From the NCBI RefSeq assembly GCF_000702205.1, contig NZ_JNKW01000010.1:1-64000 (forward strand): 64,000 nucleotides of DNA. Reading direction: 5' to 3'. A program made the translations under genes and the position numbers. The notes under the pieces were generated by a model that had not been told where the DNA came from, ran no database searches, and saw only the letters and a program-made list of their open reading frames with translations. Below, in pieces: positions 35,046-44,126 of the stretch (position 1 is its first letter; every line of letters starts with the position of its first letter). Origin of the DNA: Lachnospira multipara LB2003. GTDB lineage: Bacteria; Bacillota; Clostridia; Lachnospirales; Lachnospiraceae.

Positions 35046-35960
35046 CTATACTATCTTAAAATCACTGTTTGCAAGACGTATTAAATCTCCAGATTTAATT
35101 TTTATACTCTGTCCAACTTCTAATCTTTTCCCATTAACATAAGTTCCATTGGCACTTTGTTCATCATTGATATAATAAGCACCATCTATTTTCCTGATTC
35201 TACAATGTTTCCTACTTATCATCTTATTAAAGGGAATAACTAAATCAACTAATTCCTTCTTTTTACCTATAAGCTGATCATTAGAATCTAACACTAATTC
35301 AAAACTCATAGGAGCATTAAGTGCCACTAACCTTAAATCATTATTGTACAAACCCATCTTAGTTCCTTCACCAATAGATATATTCTTATTAGCAAATACT
35401 TCTAATTCCATTTTTAAATCTTCTAAACTCTTAAATGAATCTGCTATAGCATTTCTGATCTTTAATAAGTCTGATTCTTCATCTTCCTCATATGAGTTAA
35501 TTAGTTTTATCAGTTTAGTTCTTAAGCTACTTTCAAATTCAACATAGTTGTCAAACTCTTTTATGGTTAAAGGTAGGTATATTAAACGAATCTTATAGCT
35601 ATTAGCCTCTACAAAAATCTTATCTATATCTAGTTTTATTGACTCACAGGTTAAAAACCCGTTATTTTTAACTAAAAGAATTGCTTCTAATAAATTCCTT
35701 AAAATAGCTATAAAGCCATCATTCTTAACAGAACTTAATAGTGTATTTAGTGAATTTAAATCCTTAGTTAAATAACATAAATCAATTTTTCCATTTTTCT
35801 TTATCTGCATCGATTCGACAAAGAGTCCATTATTTTGATTTTGTATTATTTTATATTCTGTTTGGGCGAAATAATCTTTATCAGCTAAAAAATATTCCAG
35901 ATAAACATCCGTTTGTTTCTCCTCTAAAACGCTATTTTCTCTTAATGAATTCATAATCAC
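35046..35960 (-). CDS. FHA-domain protein with DUF6382-like N-terminus (2)
   Basis: A 304-residue cytoplasmic protein. Residues ~1-170 resemble the N-terminus of the FHA protein at 42,808 (shared hIYLPL segment), a DUF6382-like domain. The C-terminal FHA domain (~205-304) has the phospho-Thr-binding landmarks: ISRKHCRI, then NDEQSANGTYVNGK. It should read phosphothreonines made by the kinase at 40,334-42,019. The start ATG 35960 is 20 nt after the Ig-like protein gene. Confidence 0.85.
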   Translation of the reverse strand: MIMNSLRENSVLEEKQTDVYLEYFLADKDYFAQTEYKIIQNQNNGLFVESMQIKKNGKIDLCYLTKDLNSLNTLLSSVKNDGFIAILRNLLEAILLVKNNGFLTCESIKLDIDKIFVEANSYKIRLIYLPLTIKEFDNYVEFESSLRTKLIKLINSYEEDEESDLLKIRNAIADSFKSLEDLKMELEVFANKNISIGEGTKMGLYNNDLRLVALNAPMSFELVLDSNDQLIGKKKELVDLVIPFNKMISRKHCRIRKIDGAYYINDEQSANGTYVNGKRLEVGQSIKIKSGDLIRLANSDFKIV

Positions 35961-35979
35961 CTATCCTTTAATAAACTTA

Positions 35980-38900
35980 CTAATTCTTTTTTGATATCCT
36001 TACAAATGACATCACCCCTGCAACTATCGCTATTAAACTTGCTATAGATCCATAGAATAAAACCTTGTTTGCAAACCATCTAACTAATAAATTAGTTGAT
36101 ACTGTTACTTCTCTTTTAAACTCGAAAGAGCTCTTATAATCCTTTGCATCTGTATCTGTTACATTACCTGCCTTATCCTTAATTACAAATCTTACTTTTT
36201 TAGGGCTAGAGCTTTCGTTTAGCACAAAACTTTCCTCGTAATTGTTATAATCATTAGAAAAATCTTTTATATAATCAATTTCTTCTCCGTTAACATAAAT
36301 CTGTACAGAATCTAGGGCAAATGTATCAAAAAGATTATATTTAACCTCTAACTTAGTAGCATTAACAAAGGATTTTTCAAGACCTGTAATGCTTGTTATT
36401 TCTGGTGCTGTTTTATCTACTCTAAAAACTATATTATGGCTTATATTTTCCGAGTTATTACCAGCTTTATCCTTAGATGAAATCACTATCTTATAGACAC
36501 CTTCTTGATTAAAATTATCCTTACTAATTCCATAATTATATTGATACCATCCATTATCTATATTATTTTTTGTGTTTATTCCCGTTACAGAAACTATGTT
36601 TTTGTCGTCAATTAATGCTCCGTCCCTTAAAATCTCAATTTCAAGAGAGTCAGATATAATCTCATCTGGATTATATTCTGTAATTAATAAGTCATTATCA
36701 ACCGACTTGACAAAAGCACCGCCTTCTTTTACTAACTCATTAAGATAATCATCATAAACATAAACAGAACCAAATCTATTAACAGTAAATGTTACACTTT
36801 TCTCACTTCTATGACCCGCTTTATCTCTTAACACCAACACTAAGTTATATATTCCGTCATTTTCTTTTAACTTATCAAAATCACTAAACTCGCCTTCTCC
36901 ACCAGTTTCATTGTAATTAACATGACCTGTAATAAATTTATCTGTTACATCTTCATTTTTTGTTTCAAAACTTGATCTATAAAGCTTTATTTCACATGAC
37001 TCATAATTCTTGTCATAAAAATAAATATAAGGAATCACGTCTTCCTTAAAAGCTCTACCATTAGCATCTCCGCCATTTATTGTTATAGTTGGCTCCTCTA
37101 TTGTTGTATCTATAGTCATCTGTTCTGATACATAGTCTTGCATGGCATTACTTGAATTATCCCTATATCTAATTTCAACCTTGTAATCACCATCTCCTGT
37201 AATATCAAAACTTCCTATATGTAAATCTGCAATAGTTTCTGTAAAACTTATATTTAAAGGACTTGCTACGCCATCCCTTATTAAGCTAGCCTTCACATCT
37301 TCAGGATAAAAATTAGCTTCATGAATAGTAACTGTTCCTCTAATATTTCCATCATAATAACTAATACCATCTACTGTTTTAACTGCTGCACTATATTGAA
37401 CCTGCGCATTAGCCGCTATATTATCAACAACAATTCTTTTATCATCTCTAAAGGCATCACTTTCATTCTTAGCTCTATCTGTAGCAGTAAAATTAATATA
37501 TCCATTAAACTGATTATTCTCAGATAATGCTCCCTTAGGAAGTTCAAAACGCGCAACACCTTCACCACTTTTACTATTAGTAATCATGTTCGCATCTATT
37601 AATTCATCTATTATTTCTGAATTAATATCACTAACTCCCTCTGCTCTAAGACAGCTATACTTAAATCCATTAATTCCTGAAATATTATCTATTGCTGTTA
37701 TTGTTACTTCTGGCTTTGCTTTATAAAAGCCAAAACTAATTCCTTCAATCACCTTATCCAAAACACTAGTAGATAAACTAACCGATAAATTAGTTGGCGC
37801 ACTTGTATCTACAGTAAAATCATATTCATCATATTCCTTAGCCTTATTTCCAGCTAAATCGTAACACTCAATATTAAAGCTATAGTTAGCGTCTCCTGGA
37901 TAATAAATTGTTAGCTCATGTCTATCTCCATTATGTTTCCATTCAAGAATTTCATATAAGCTATCATCATCTAAATCATTACCTGCAAAATCCTTAGCAG
38001 TAATATCTATAAAAACATTATCCTCACTAAAATCATGCTCAATTACTGTAATCACAGCCTTTTGACTTTCATTATAATAATCTCTTAATTTATTATTGTT
38101 ATCCTCTATTCTATTAATTACATTTTTATTAGAATACTCTATGTTTAACTCTGGTCTTACAGTATCTATAATCATTTTATCTGACTTATAGTCCAGCATT
38201 TCATTATTACAAAGATCTGTATAATTAACTTCAAACTCATATTCTCCATCAAAAGAATGATCAGCGTTAACTAAAAGATTAACTATAGCTTCATGTTCTG
38301 TATCTGAAATATCCTGCCAATCCGCTTTTAATCTCTTTTTATTACCCTTAGCATCCTTTAAATAAATCTCCACATCTTCCGAATTAAAATTCTTTTCTGT
38401 TATTGTAAATTTCGCTGTTAAGTCGCTATTGTAATAATTTTTATCTCCTACTGTATTAGAAGCTTTAGTATATTCCACATCAGACATAAAAGGTCTAGTC
38501 TTATCAATTACTACTGTTTCAGACTCATAAAAATCCATATCATTTCCTGATGGATCCTTATATGACATACTTATCTTATAACTTCCATCCTCTGTTAAAT
38601 CTAGACTGGCCTTATAATTATCTTCATCACTACTATCCTCTGTCCAATCTAAACTTTTACTTTCATAAACTCCATCATCCTTTTTTACACTTATCTTAAC
38701 GTCATCAGCGTAAAAATTAACTTCATGAATATTAAAATTAAAAGTCATATCATCATTAAAATAATGAGTATCATCCAGACTTTTTTCATATCCACCATTC
38801 TTTAAACCGTAAGTCACACTTGGTACTGGATTAATAGTATCTATTACAAAAGCAGAATTATCATTATAATTTTTAGTTTTATTACCTGCCTTATCAACTG

Positions 38901-39963
38901 CCCTAATTACTAAATTACCTCTTAACTGTTCTGCCTTATCAGACGGAATTGTTAAACAAGCGGTATACTTATTAGGATTACTAGAATCCTTACTTGCACT
39001 TACAGTTCCAGATAAAGATTCTATATTAGTCTTACTTGCTCCATCTTCACGCTTATATTCCCATTCAAAATAATCTACACCAGATTCATAATCATATGCT
39101 GATAATTTTATCTCTACATCGCCATCATAAAATCTAATATCATCCTTTATATTAGCCTCAGGGAAATTTACAGATAAATTAGAAGGAGCAACTGTATCAA
39201 TTTTTCCAATATCTAATTCCTGTTTTTTTGTTATTTCACCTGTTGTAACATTTCTTAAATAAATCTCTTTTTTGGCATTCTCACCTTGATCTTTAGCATA
39301 ATTATCACTAATTTCACCAAAAACGACTTTGTCTGAAAATTCAAGTTTATTCCCTTTCATTTCATCAGCCCTTATGATTTCATAGTTCTCATCTGGTTTA
39401 ACAATAACCACAGTATTATACCAATCATTTAAACCATTAGGCCCTGTAAGTTCTTCGTTTTCATTGTCATAAGAATAGAGTTTATAGTTAAACTCCTCTA
39501 TATTGGCTAAACTAATATTTAAGCTATAACTTGCATTCATAGCCTCATAGCTACTTGCCTTATTCCACCAAGATGCTCTATAAGCTTCTAAATTAGCAGT
39601 TACATTTATACTAAGTTTTTCATCATTACTCTCAATAGCATTAACAAGCTTTCCATAATCATTAATGGTTATTGTTCCCTTATTAGCATCTATTAAAAGG
39701 CCATAGCTTTCTGACTTATCTAGGCTATAAGTTAACTTAGATTTAATTTTGAAATTTTTTGCATTTAATTTATTAGTTGGAATATCTGCATTAGTCCCTA
39801 AAACATAATCAACACTATCCTTTTCAAAAGCTATTAATAATTCATCTTTTATAGTATCTGCTTTAATGTCCATTATATACAAAGGCATTTCTGAAATTAT
39901 TATTAATATACACATTAAAAATGCCAATAGTTTCTTAGTTAATTTAAAGCTATCTTCCTTCAT
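35980..39963 (-). CDS. Giant Ig-like-repeat membrane-anchored surface protein
   Basis: A 1327-residue exported protein. A basic then hydrophobic N-terminus (KLTKKLLAFLMCILIIISEMPLYI, ~8-31) is a signal peptide or anchor, and a C-terminal helix (~1297-1320) with a basic tail (RISKKN) anchors it to the membrane. No LPXTG is present. At least four repeats of ~110 residues share the core I-x-E-x-NF-x-x-[ED]-DV (IHEANFYPEDV, ITEKNFNSEDV, IHEVNFYADDV, IEHDFSEDNV) and Ig-like DKAGN loops. In size and position it might take the place of EsaA in this locus, but no sequence similarity supports that. Confidence 0.8.
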   Translation of the reverse strand: MKEDSFKLTKKLLAFLMCILIIISEMPLYIMDIKADTIKDELLIAFEKDSVDYVLGTNADIPTNKLNAKNFKIKSKLTYSLDKSESYGLLIDANKGTITINDYGKLVNAIESNDEKLSINVTANLEAYRASWWNKASSYEAMNASYSLNISLANIEEFNYKLYSYDNENEELTGPNGLNDWYNTVVIVKPDENYEIIRADEMKGNKLEFSDKVVFGEISDNYAKDQGENAKKEIYLRNVTTGEITKKQELDIGKIDTVAPSNLSVNFPEANIKDDIRFYDGDVEIKLSAYDYESGVDYFEWEYKREDGASKTNIESLSGTVSASKDSSNPNKYTACLTIPSDKAEQLRGNLVIRAVDKAGNKTKNYNDNSAFVIDTINPVPSVTYGLKNGGYEKSLDDTHYFNDDMTFNFNIHEVNFYADDVKISVKKDDGVYESKSLDWTEDSSDEDNYKASLDLTEDGSYKISMSYKDPSGNDMDFYESETVVIDKTRPFMSDVEYTKASNTVGDKNYYNSDLTAKFTITEKNFNSEDVEIYLKDAKGNKKRLKADWQDISDTEHEAIVNLLVNADHSFDGEYEFEVNYTDLCNNEMLDYKSDKMIIDTVRPELNIEYSNKNVINRIEDNNNKLRDYYNESQKAVITVIEHDFSEDNVFIDITAKDFAGNDLDDDSLYEILEWKHNGDRHELTIYYPGDANYSFNIECYDLAGNKAKEYDEYDFTVDTSAPTNLSVSLSTSVLDKVIEGISFGFYKAKPEVTITAIDNISGINGFKYSCLRAEGVSDINSEIIDELIDANMITNSKSGEGVARFELPKGALSENNQFNGYINFTATDRAKNESDAFRDDKRIVVDNIAANAQVQYSAAVKTVDGISYYDGNIRGTVTIHEANFYPEDVKASLIRDGVASPLNISFTETIADLHIGSFDITGDGDYKVEIRYRDNSSNAMQDYVSEQMTIDTTIEEPTITINGGDANGRAFKEDVIPYIYFYDKNYESCEIKLYRSSFETKNEDVTDKFITGHVNYNETGGEGEFSDFDKLKENDGIYNLVLVLRDKAGHRSEKSVTFTVNRFGSVYVYDDYLNELVKEGGAFVKSVDNDLLITEYNPDEIISDSLEIEILRDGALIDDKNIVSVTGINTKNNIDNGWYQYNYGISKDNFNQEGVYKIVISSKDKAGNNSENISHNIVFRVDKTAPEITSITGLEKSFVNATKLEVKYNLFDTFALDSVQIYVNGEEIDYIKDFSNDYNNYEESFVLNESSSPKKVRFVIKDKAGNVTDTDAKDYKSSFEFKREVTVSTNLLVRWFANKVLFYGSIASLIAIVAGVMSFVRISKKN

Positions 39964-39992
39964 ATCTTTATTACTACCCTCGTTTTTTATTT

Positions 39993-40334
39993 TTATATTT
40001 TTTCTTTAGTATGAATTAACATCAAGGAGTCAATCATCTCTAATCCTTCATTATTATCTTCTTTTATCAAGCTTTGAGTTTCCTCTGTATCTAATAATTC
40101 ACATGTTTCATTATCTTCATTTTCAATTTTTCTATAAGATAAATCTAAAACTTTTTTATGATTAATCTCATTATTATGTCTCATTAATTCAATTGTTTTT
40201 CTAGCATTTCGTCCATTTAAATCTCCTATTAAATCAGGAATTTTAAAGACAACAAAAACAATTATAGTTAAAACAAAAAAGACAATTGCCAAAAGAAAAA
40301 ATACTAGAGAAAATCTGTTTAAAATATCTGCCAT
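39993..40334 (-). CDS. Small single-pass membrane protein with Thr-Leu motifs
   Basis: A 113-residue protein: one long N-terminal membrane helix (~10-32) and a charged cytoplasmic-type tail. The tail contains ETCELLDTEETQSLI, similar to the repeated TGLL motifs in the FHA protein at 42,808 and so a possible target of the adjacent kinase. Its stop and the kinase gene share the boundary base (1-nt overlap). Size and topology are like EssA, but no sequence match is claimed. Confidence 0.75.
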   Translation of the reverse strand: MADILNRFSLVFFLLAIVFFVLTIIVFVVFKIPDLIGDLNGRNARKTIELMRHNNEINHKKVLDLSYRKIENEDNETCELLDTEETQSLIKEDNNEGLEMIDSLMLIHTKEKI

Positions 40335-42019
40335 TAGTTTCTTTTCTCCTCTACACTTACATAACTCCTGTTAATTGCATCTAAAAACTCGTCTTGTTTA
40401 CTTAGAATCTCATCTTGTAACCTAAGTGATTGTTCTTTTAAAACAGTAAGATTTTTACTTCTTTCATAGATTCTGTTATAAAGACTAATAACACTTTCCC
40501 TAGGAACATTGACCTGAGCCATAAGATTTCTTTGATCATATAAAAACATAACCACGCCATTATAAAGTGTTAATTGATCATATGCATTAGAATCTGTCAC
40601 TAACTCTATTGCCTCATCTATACTTGAAAACAATTCATCATAATTTTCCTTAGATGCCTCTTCAACACTAGTATTATTTAAAATGAATTTCTTATAAAAT
40701 GAACATATTAAATAATAACTATCTGAAATTGTCTGTTTATCAAAACTAGTTTGATTCTTATAATTAGCCTCAAAAAATGGATATGCCTTTTGAACTCTAG
40801 TTGCAAAACTATAACCTCCATTATTATTATCTGTATAGTAATTAAAGTAGAGCATTCCAATCATATAATTTAATCTTGATACTTCCTTAGACCTAATATC
40901 TAACTTATCTTTATTGGCATTATAAATAGCTAAAAATTCATCGTTTTGCTCTTTACTAAACCTTCCTTCATCTTGATAAGCTTCAACTAGTTTTATATAT
41001 GCATCAACCCTAGATGGATAGATCTTAATTGCAGCTTTGTAATTACTAATCTTATCCTCAAAAGAACTTGCTGTTGATGTTGAAACTAATAAATCATAAT
41101 CGCCATTGTTAATATTTCTAGCACTTATCTTAGTAACAAGTCCTAAAAGCAAGAAAACAACTGTAGCAAGACATAATGATATAAACAATCTTAACTTTCT
41201 TTTTTGCTTTCTTTTATAATCCTTAGTAATTAACTCTGGGTGTTCTAAATCATATAAAAGATCATTACAGTTTTGATATCTATGTTCGGGTGCTGGAGAA
41301 ACACACTTGTCAATAATTAACTCCATACCTTCTGATATCTCAGGATTCCACATCCTTACAGGAGCATAACTTTCACCCCTTCTTGGATCTATTCCTGTAA
41401 GTAAATGATGCATTGTCATTCCTAGAGCATAAATATCTGATCTAGCATCAGTTTGACCACTATACTGCTCTGGTGGTGCATAACCCTTAGTTCCTAAAAC
41501 CGTAGTATCAGATAAACTTTCTTCCTTATACTCTCTAGCAATACCAAAATCTATGATTTTAATGTTACCTTCCGGTTTTAACATAACATTAGCCGGTTTC
41601 ATGTCTCTATATATAATAGGCGGTTTTTGTTGGTGAAGATATGATAAAGCATCACAAAGCTGTTTTGCCCACTCTAACACTAACTCTTCTGATTGTGGCC
41701 CCTGTTCTAATAAAATCTTATCTAGTGATTCACCTTCGATATAATCCATTACAACATAAATAGTCACTCCATTATCAATAATATCTACAATTCTAGGCAG
41801 TGCAGGATGATCTAATCTCTTCATAAGATTAGCTTCCGCAAGCAAACTATTAACAACAATTTCATCATTTTTCCCAGTTTTACTTTTTCGGATTTCTTTA
41901 ATTGCCCACTGCTTATTAAGATGAGTATCCATTGCTAAATAAACGACAGACATTCCGCCCTTACCTATCTGTGTAAGAATTTTATATTTTCCATCAATAA
42001 CAGAACCAATATTAGCCAC
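40334..42019 (-). CDS. Membrane Ser/Thr protein kinase in T7SS locus
   Basis: A 561-residue Hanks-type kinase. The kinase domain (~10-265) is complete: GKGGMSVVYLA loop, catalytic Lys in WAIKEI, YRDMKPANVM with catalytic Asp, IIDFGIARE (DFG) and GTKGYAPPEQY. A membrane helix lies at ~275-297, followed by a ~260-residue extracellular helical region, with no PASTA repeats. This order (kinase fold, single helix, helical outer part) is that of the T7SS pseudokinase EssB/YukC, but here the catalytic residues remain. It is flanked by a PP2C phosphatase and FHA proteins. Confidence 0.9.
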   Translation of the reverse strand: MANIGSVIDGKYKILTQIGKGGMSVVYLAMDTHLNKQWAIKEIRKSKTGKNDEIVVNSLLAEANLMKRLDHPALPRIVDIIDNGVTIYVVMDYIEGESLDKILLEQGPQSEELVLEWAKQLCDALSYLHQQKPPIIYRDMKPANVMLKPEGNIKIIDFGIAREYKEESLSDTTVLGTKGYAPPEQYSGQTDARSDIYALGMTMHHLLTGIDPRRGESYAPVRMWNPEISEGMELIIDKCVSPAPEHRYQNCNDLLYDLEHPELITKDYKRKQKRKLRLFISLCLATVVFLLLGLVTKISARNINNGDYDLLVSTSTASSFEDKISNYKAAIKIYPSRVDAYIKLVEAYQDEGRFSKEQNDEFLAIYNANKDKLDIRSKEVSRLNYMIGMLYFNYYTDNNNGGYSFATRVQKAYPFFEANYKNQTSFDKQTISDSYYLICSFYKKFILNNTSVEEASKENYDELFSSIDEAIELVTDSNAYDQLTLYNGVVMFLYDQRNLMAQVNVPRESVISLYNRIYERSKNLTVLKEQSLRLQDEILSKQDEFLDAINRSYVSVEEKRN

Positions 42020-42030
42020 AATCTCACCTC

Positions 42031-42792
42031 CTATTCTGCCTTAATAAGAATCGCTGAAATATTATCTTTTTCCATACGCTTCTTAACTAATTCTATTAAG
42101 TACTCTAGTCTATTAGCCATTTCCTTCTTGCCTTTTAATTCTTCAATTGCCAAATATTCTAGCATCTCTGCCTCAGTTAATTCGTGTCTAAAACCATCTG
42201 AGCAAAGTAGATATACACCTGATTTAATTATTCCAGTTTTTAGCTCTGCCCTTAGATTCTTAGATGCACCCACACACTGTAAAAGCATATTTCTTCGCTT
42301 ATCTTTTTTTGCTTCACTAGGGCTTAACCTTCCGCTTCTTATTTCTCTTTCAATAAAAGTATGGTCAGTAGTTAACTGTTTTATATAACTATCTATATAA
42401 TATAAACGCGTATCACCTACATGAACCAATAAATAGTCATTATCAACAAACAAAATTCCTGTAAATGTTGTTCCCATAGAAATAGATTTTTCCTTAGAAT
42501 AACTAAGCATTTGCTTATTTATTTCCTCAAGCATATCTTCCCATTCTTTAGCAATAGCATTAAGATTTAAATCATTTAATCTGAATGTTATTTTTTTGTC
42601 AAACCATTCACAAAATTTTTTTACAACAGCTCCACTTGCTAGCTCTCCTTTTTCTAGTCCGCCCATGCCATCACATATGATAGCCATTACTATCTCTGCA
42701 CCTTTATATCTAGCATGTTTATATAATAAGCTGTCTTGATTTACCTTTTTTATTATTCCCTTATCTGTTTTAGCTACAACTCTAAAATTCAT
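42031..42792 (-). CDS. PP2C-family Ser/Thr phosphatase
   Basis: A 253-residue cytoplasmic phosphatase. Metal-binding motifs are intact: ICDGMGGLEKGELAS, LVHVGDTRLYYI, LLCSDGFRHEL and DNISAILIK. It lies 11 nt upstream of the kinase gene and would reverse its phosphorylations. No receptor or membrane segment is present. The pair with FHA proteins on both sides forms a full write-erase-read phosphothreonine circuit. Confidence 0.93.
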   Translation of the reverse strand: MNFRVVAKTDKGIIKKVNQDSLLYKHARYKGAEIVMAIICDGMGGLEKGELASGAVVKKFCEWFDKKITFRLNDLNLNAIAKEWEDMLEEINKQMLSYSKEKSISMGTTFTGILFVDNDYLLVHVGDTRLYYIDSYIKQLTTDHTFIEREIRSGRLSPSEAKKDKRRNMLLQCVGASKNLRAELKTGIIKSGVYLLCSDGFRHELTEAEMLEYLAIEELKGKKEMANRLEYLIELVKKRMEKDNISAILIKAE

Positions 42793-42807
42793 AACACTAA
42801 CCCTTTA

Positions 42808-43899
42808 TTAAACTCTAAATTCAAATTCTTCATTAGCTAATTTTATTATATCCATATCATGAATTTCGTATTCTTCATTAGCTGCTATTAAATTACCATT
42901 CACATATGTTCCATTTTTAGAGCCTAAATCTAAAATATAATAGTTTCCTGCTCTAGTAATAATCTGAGCATGCTTTCTACTAACCATATTATTATCTAAA
43001 ACACAATAATCAGAATAACTTCTTTCTTTACCAATTCTAAAATCTTCCTTATTAATTTCAAATACGTTATCTGTGCTGATTCTTCGCATCTTAGCATAGT
43101 TGACTCTAACTTCTTTTAAATCTAATAAACCTGTAACCTCTTCATCTATTAATAAGCCTGTAGCCTCTTCATCATAATCATTAAGAAGTCCTGTGGCTTC
43201 ATCATCTAATAAGCCTGTTAACTCTTCATAATTATCTAATTGGCTAATTTTTTTTCCATTTTCTTCTTTTCCTTCGTAATGTTCATAATAATGCTTAGGC
43301 TTATCTGTCATAAAACCACTCTGCCCTGCATTATGTCTCTTTATTGTATTAACAATAGTTCTATCTTCCCTCGTTATGAAATTTTCAATTTTACTGATAT
43401 CAAATGCCGATAAAGAATTAAGATAATAAACAAATCTTGATATATAATCCATATCTTTTTCATGCATAGGTTTTGCTGCATAAATGATCTGTTCTAGAAA
43501 TCCCATCAGATTTACTGCTTTATCTCCACCATCAAGCGGTAAGTAAATAAACTGCATCTCTTTTGTAGTTTCATTAATATAAACATGTCGAATATCCCAA
43601 ACCACGCAAGACAAACTTAAAGCATTTGCTTTTATCTTCTCGCTAATATCTAAAACTTGTTCTATCATAAAGAAGAAATCATGTTTTGATACTTCTTGCT
43701 TTAAGCGTTCTTGTAAGCTTATAGCAACAGGTCCGTAATACTCTATTGATCTTTTCTTAATTATCTTAATCTTTAAAAGACCTCTTAGATTTTTTCTTGA
43801 AAAGAAATCTAATGATACATCATTAATTCTTTCAGAAAAGGACAAAGAAGCTTTTAAATTAAGCTGACAGTTTCTAGTTTTAGCTTTAAACTTTGCCAT
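42808..43899 (-). CDS. FHA-domain protein with TGLL repeats (1)
   Basis: A 363-residue protein, first gene of the T7SS array. The N-terminal ~200 residues resemble DUF6382 (hIYLPLDGGDK). A linker carries four near-identical motifs: LTGLLDD, ATGLLND, ATGLLID and VTGLLD, candidate phosphothreonine sites. The C-terminal FHA domain (~270-363) has VSRKHAQI and LDLGSKNGTYVNG. I chose ATG 43899 (GGAGAG 5 nt upstream); the longer frame to 43950 would run back towards the inverted repeat and lacks an RBS. Its leader comes from the invertible segment at 43,961-45,119. Confidence 0.85.
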   Translation of the reverse strand: MAKFKAKTRNCQLNLKASLSFSERINDVSLDFFSRKNLRGLLKIKIIKKRSIEYYGPVAISLQERLKQEVSKHDFFFMIEQVLDISEKIKANALSLSCVVWDIRHVYINETTKEMQFIYLPLDGGDKAVNLMGFLEQIIYAAKPMHEKDMDYISRFVYYLNSLSAFDISKIENFITREDRTIVNTIKRHNAGQSGFMTDKPKHYYEHYEGKEENGKKISQLDNYEELTGLLDDEATGLLNDYDEEATGLLIDEEVTGLLDLKEVRVNYAKMRRISTDNVFEINKEDFRIGKERSYSDYCVLDNNMVSRKHAQIITRAGNYYILDLGSKNGTYVNGNLIAANEEYEIHDMDIIKLANEEFEFRV

Positions 43900-43960
43900 A
43901 TTACTCTCCGTTTTAATATGTTTAATCTTTAATATAAACATATATATCATAATTATCTAT

Positions 43961-43992
43961 AATCTTGCGTAGAACTATCAGTTCTTAACCAA
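43961..43992 (+). repeat. Left 32-bp inverted repeat of the invertible segment
   Basis: It begins AATCTTGCGTAGAACT and ends GTTCTTAACCAA, and its exact complement is at 45,088-45,119. The centre AGAACTATCAGTTCT is itself a 6-bp-arm palindrome with a 3-bp spacer, like a tyrosine-recombinase core. Confidence 0.93.
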
Positions 43993-44011
43993 TGAGCACA
44001 CAAGTGTTTGT

Positions 44012-44040
44012 AGTTTACCAAACTAAAATATATATGTCAA
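44012..44040 (-). promoter_or_regulatory. Strong sigma-A-type promoter inside the invertible segment
   Basis: On the minus strand TTGACA (44035-44040), exactly 17 bp, then TAAACT (44012-44017). The predicted start is near 44005, so the RNA would cross the left repeat and lead into the FHA gene at 43899. It is the best promoter match seen before the T7SS array. Confidence 0.78.
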
Positions 44041-44126
44041 CTAATGAAATGAAAGATTATTAAATGTTTGGATTTGGAATTATGTAGAATTTCATACAAA
44101 TATCATATAAATACATAGGAGGTCAT

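Noticed and set aside
21066-44040. Single uninterrupted 21-kb transcript from the switch promoter to the ABC exporter
   Set aside because: The hairpin after esxA and the strong terminator at 22,855-22,890 make internal endings likely. Only the part down to the lipoproteins is plausibly shared, and internal promoters cannot be excluded.
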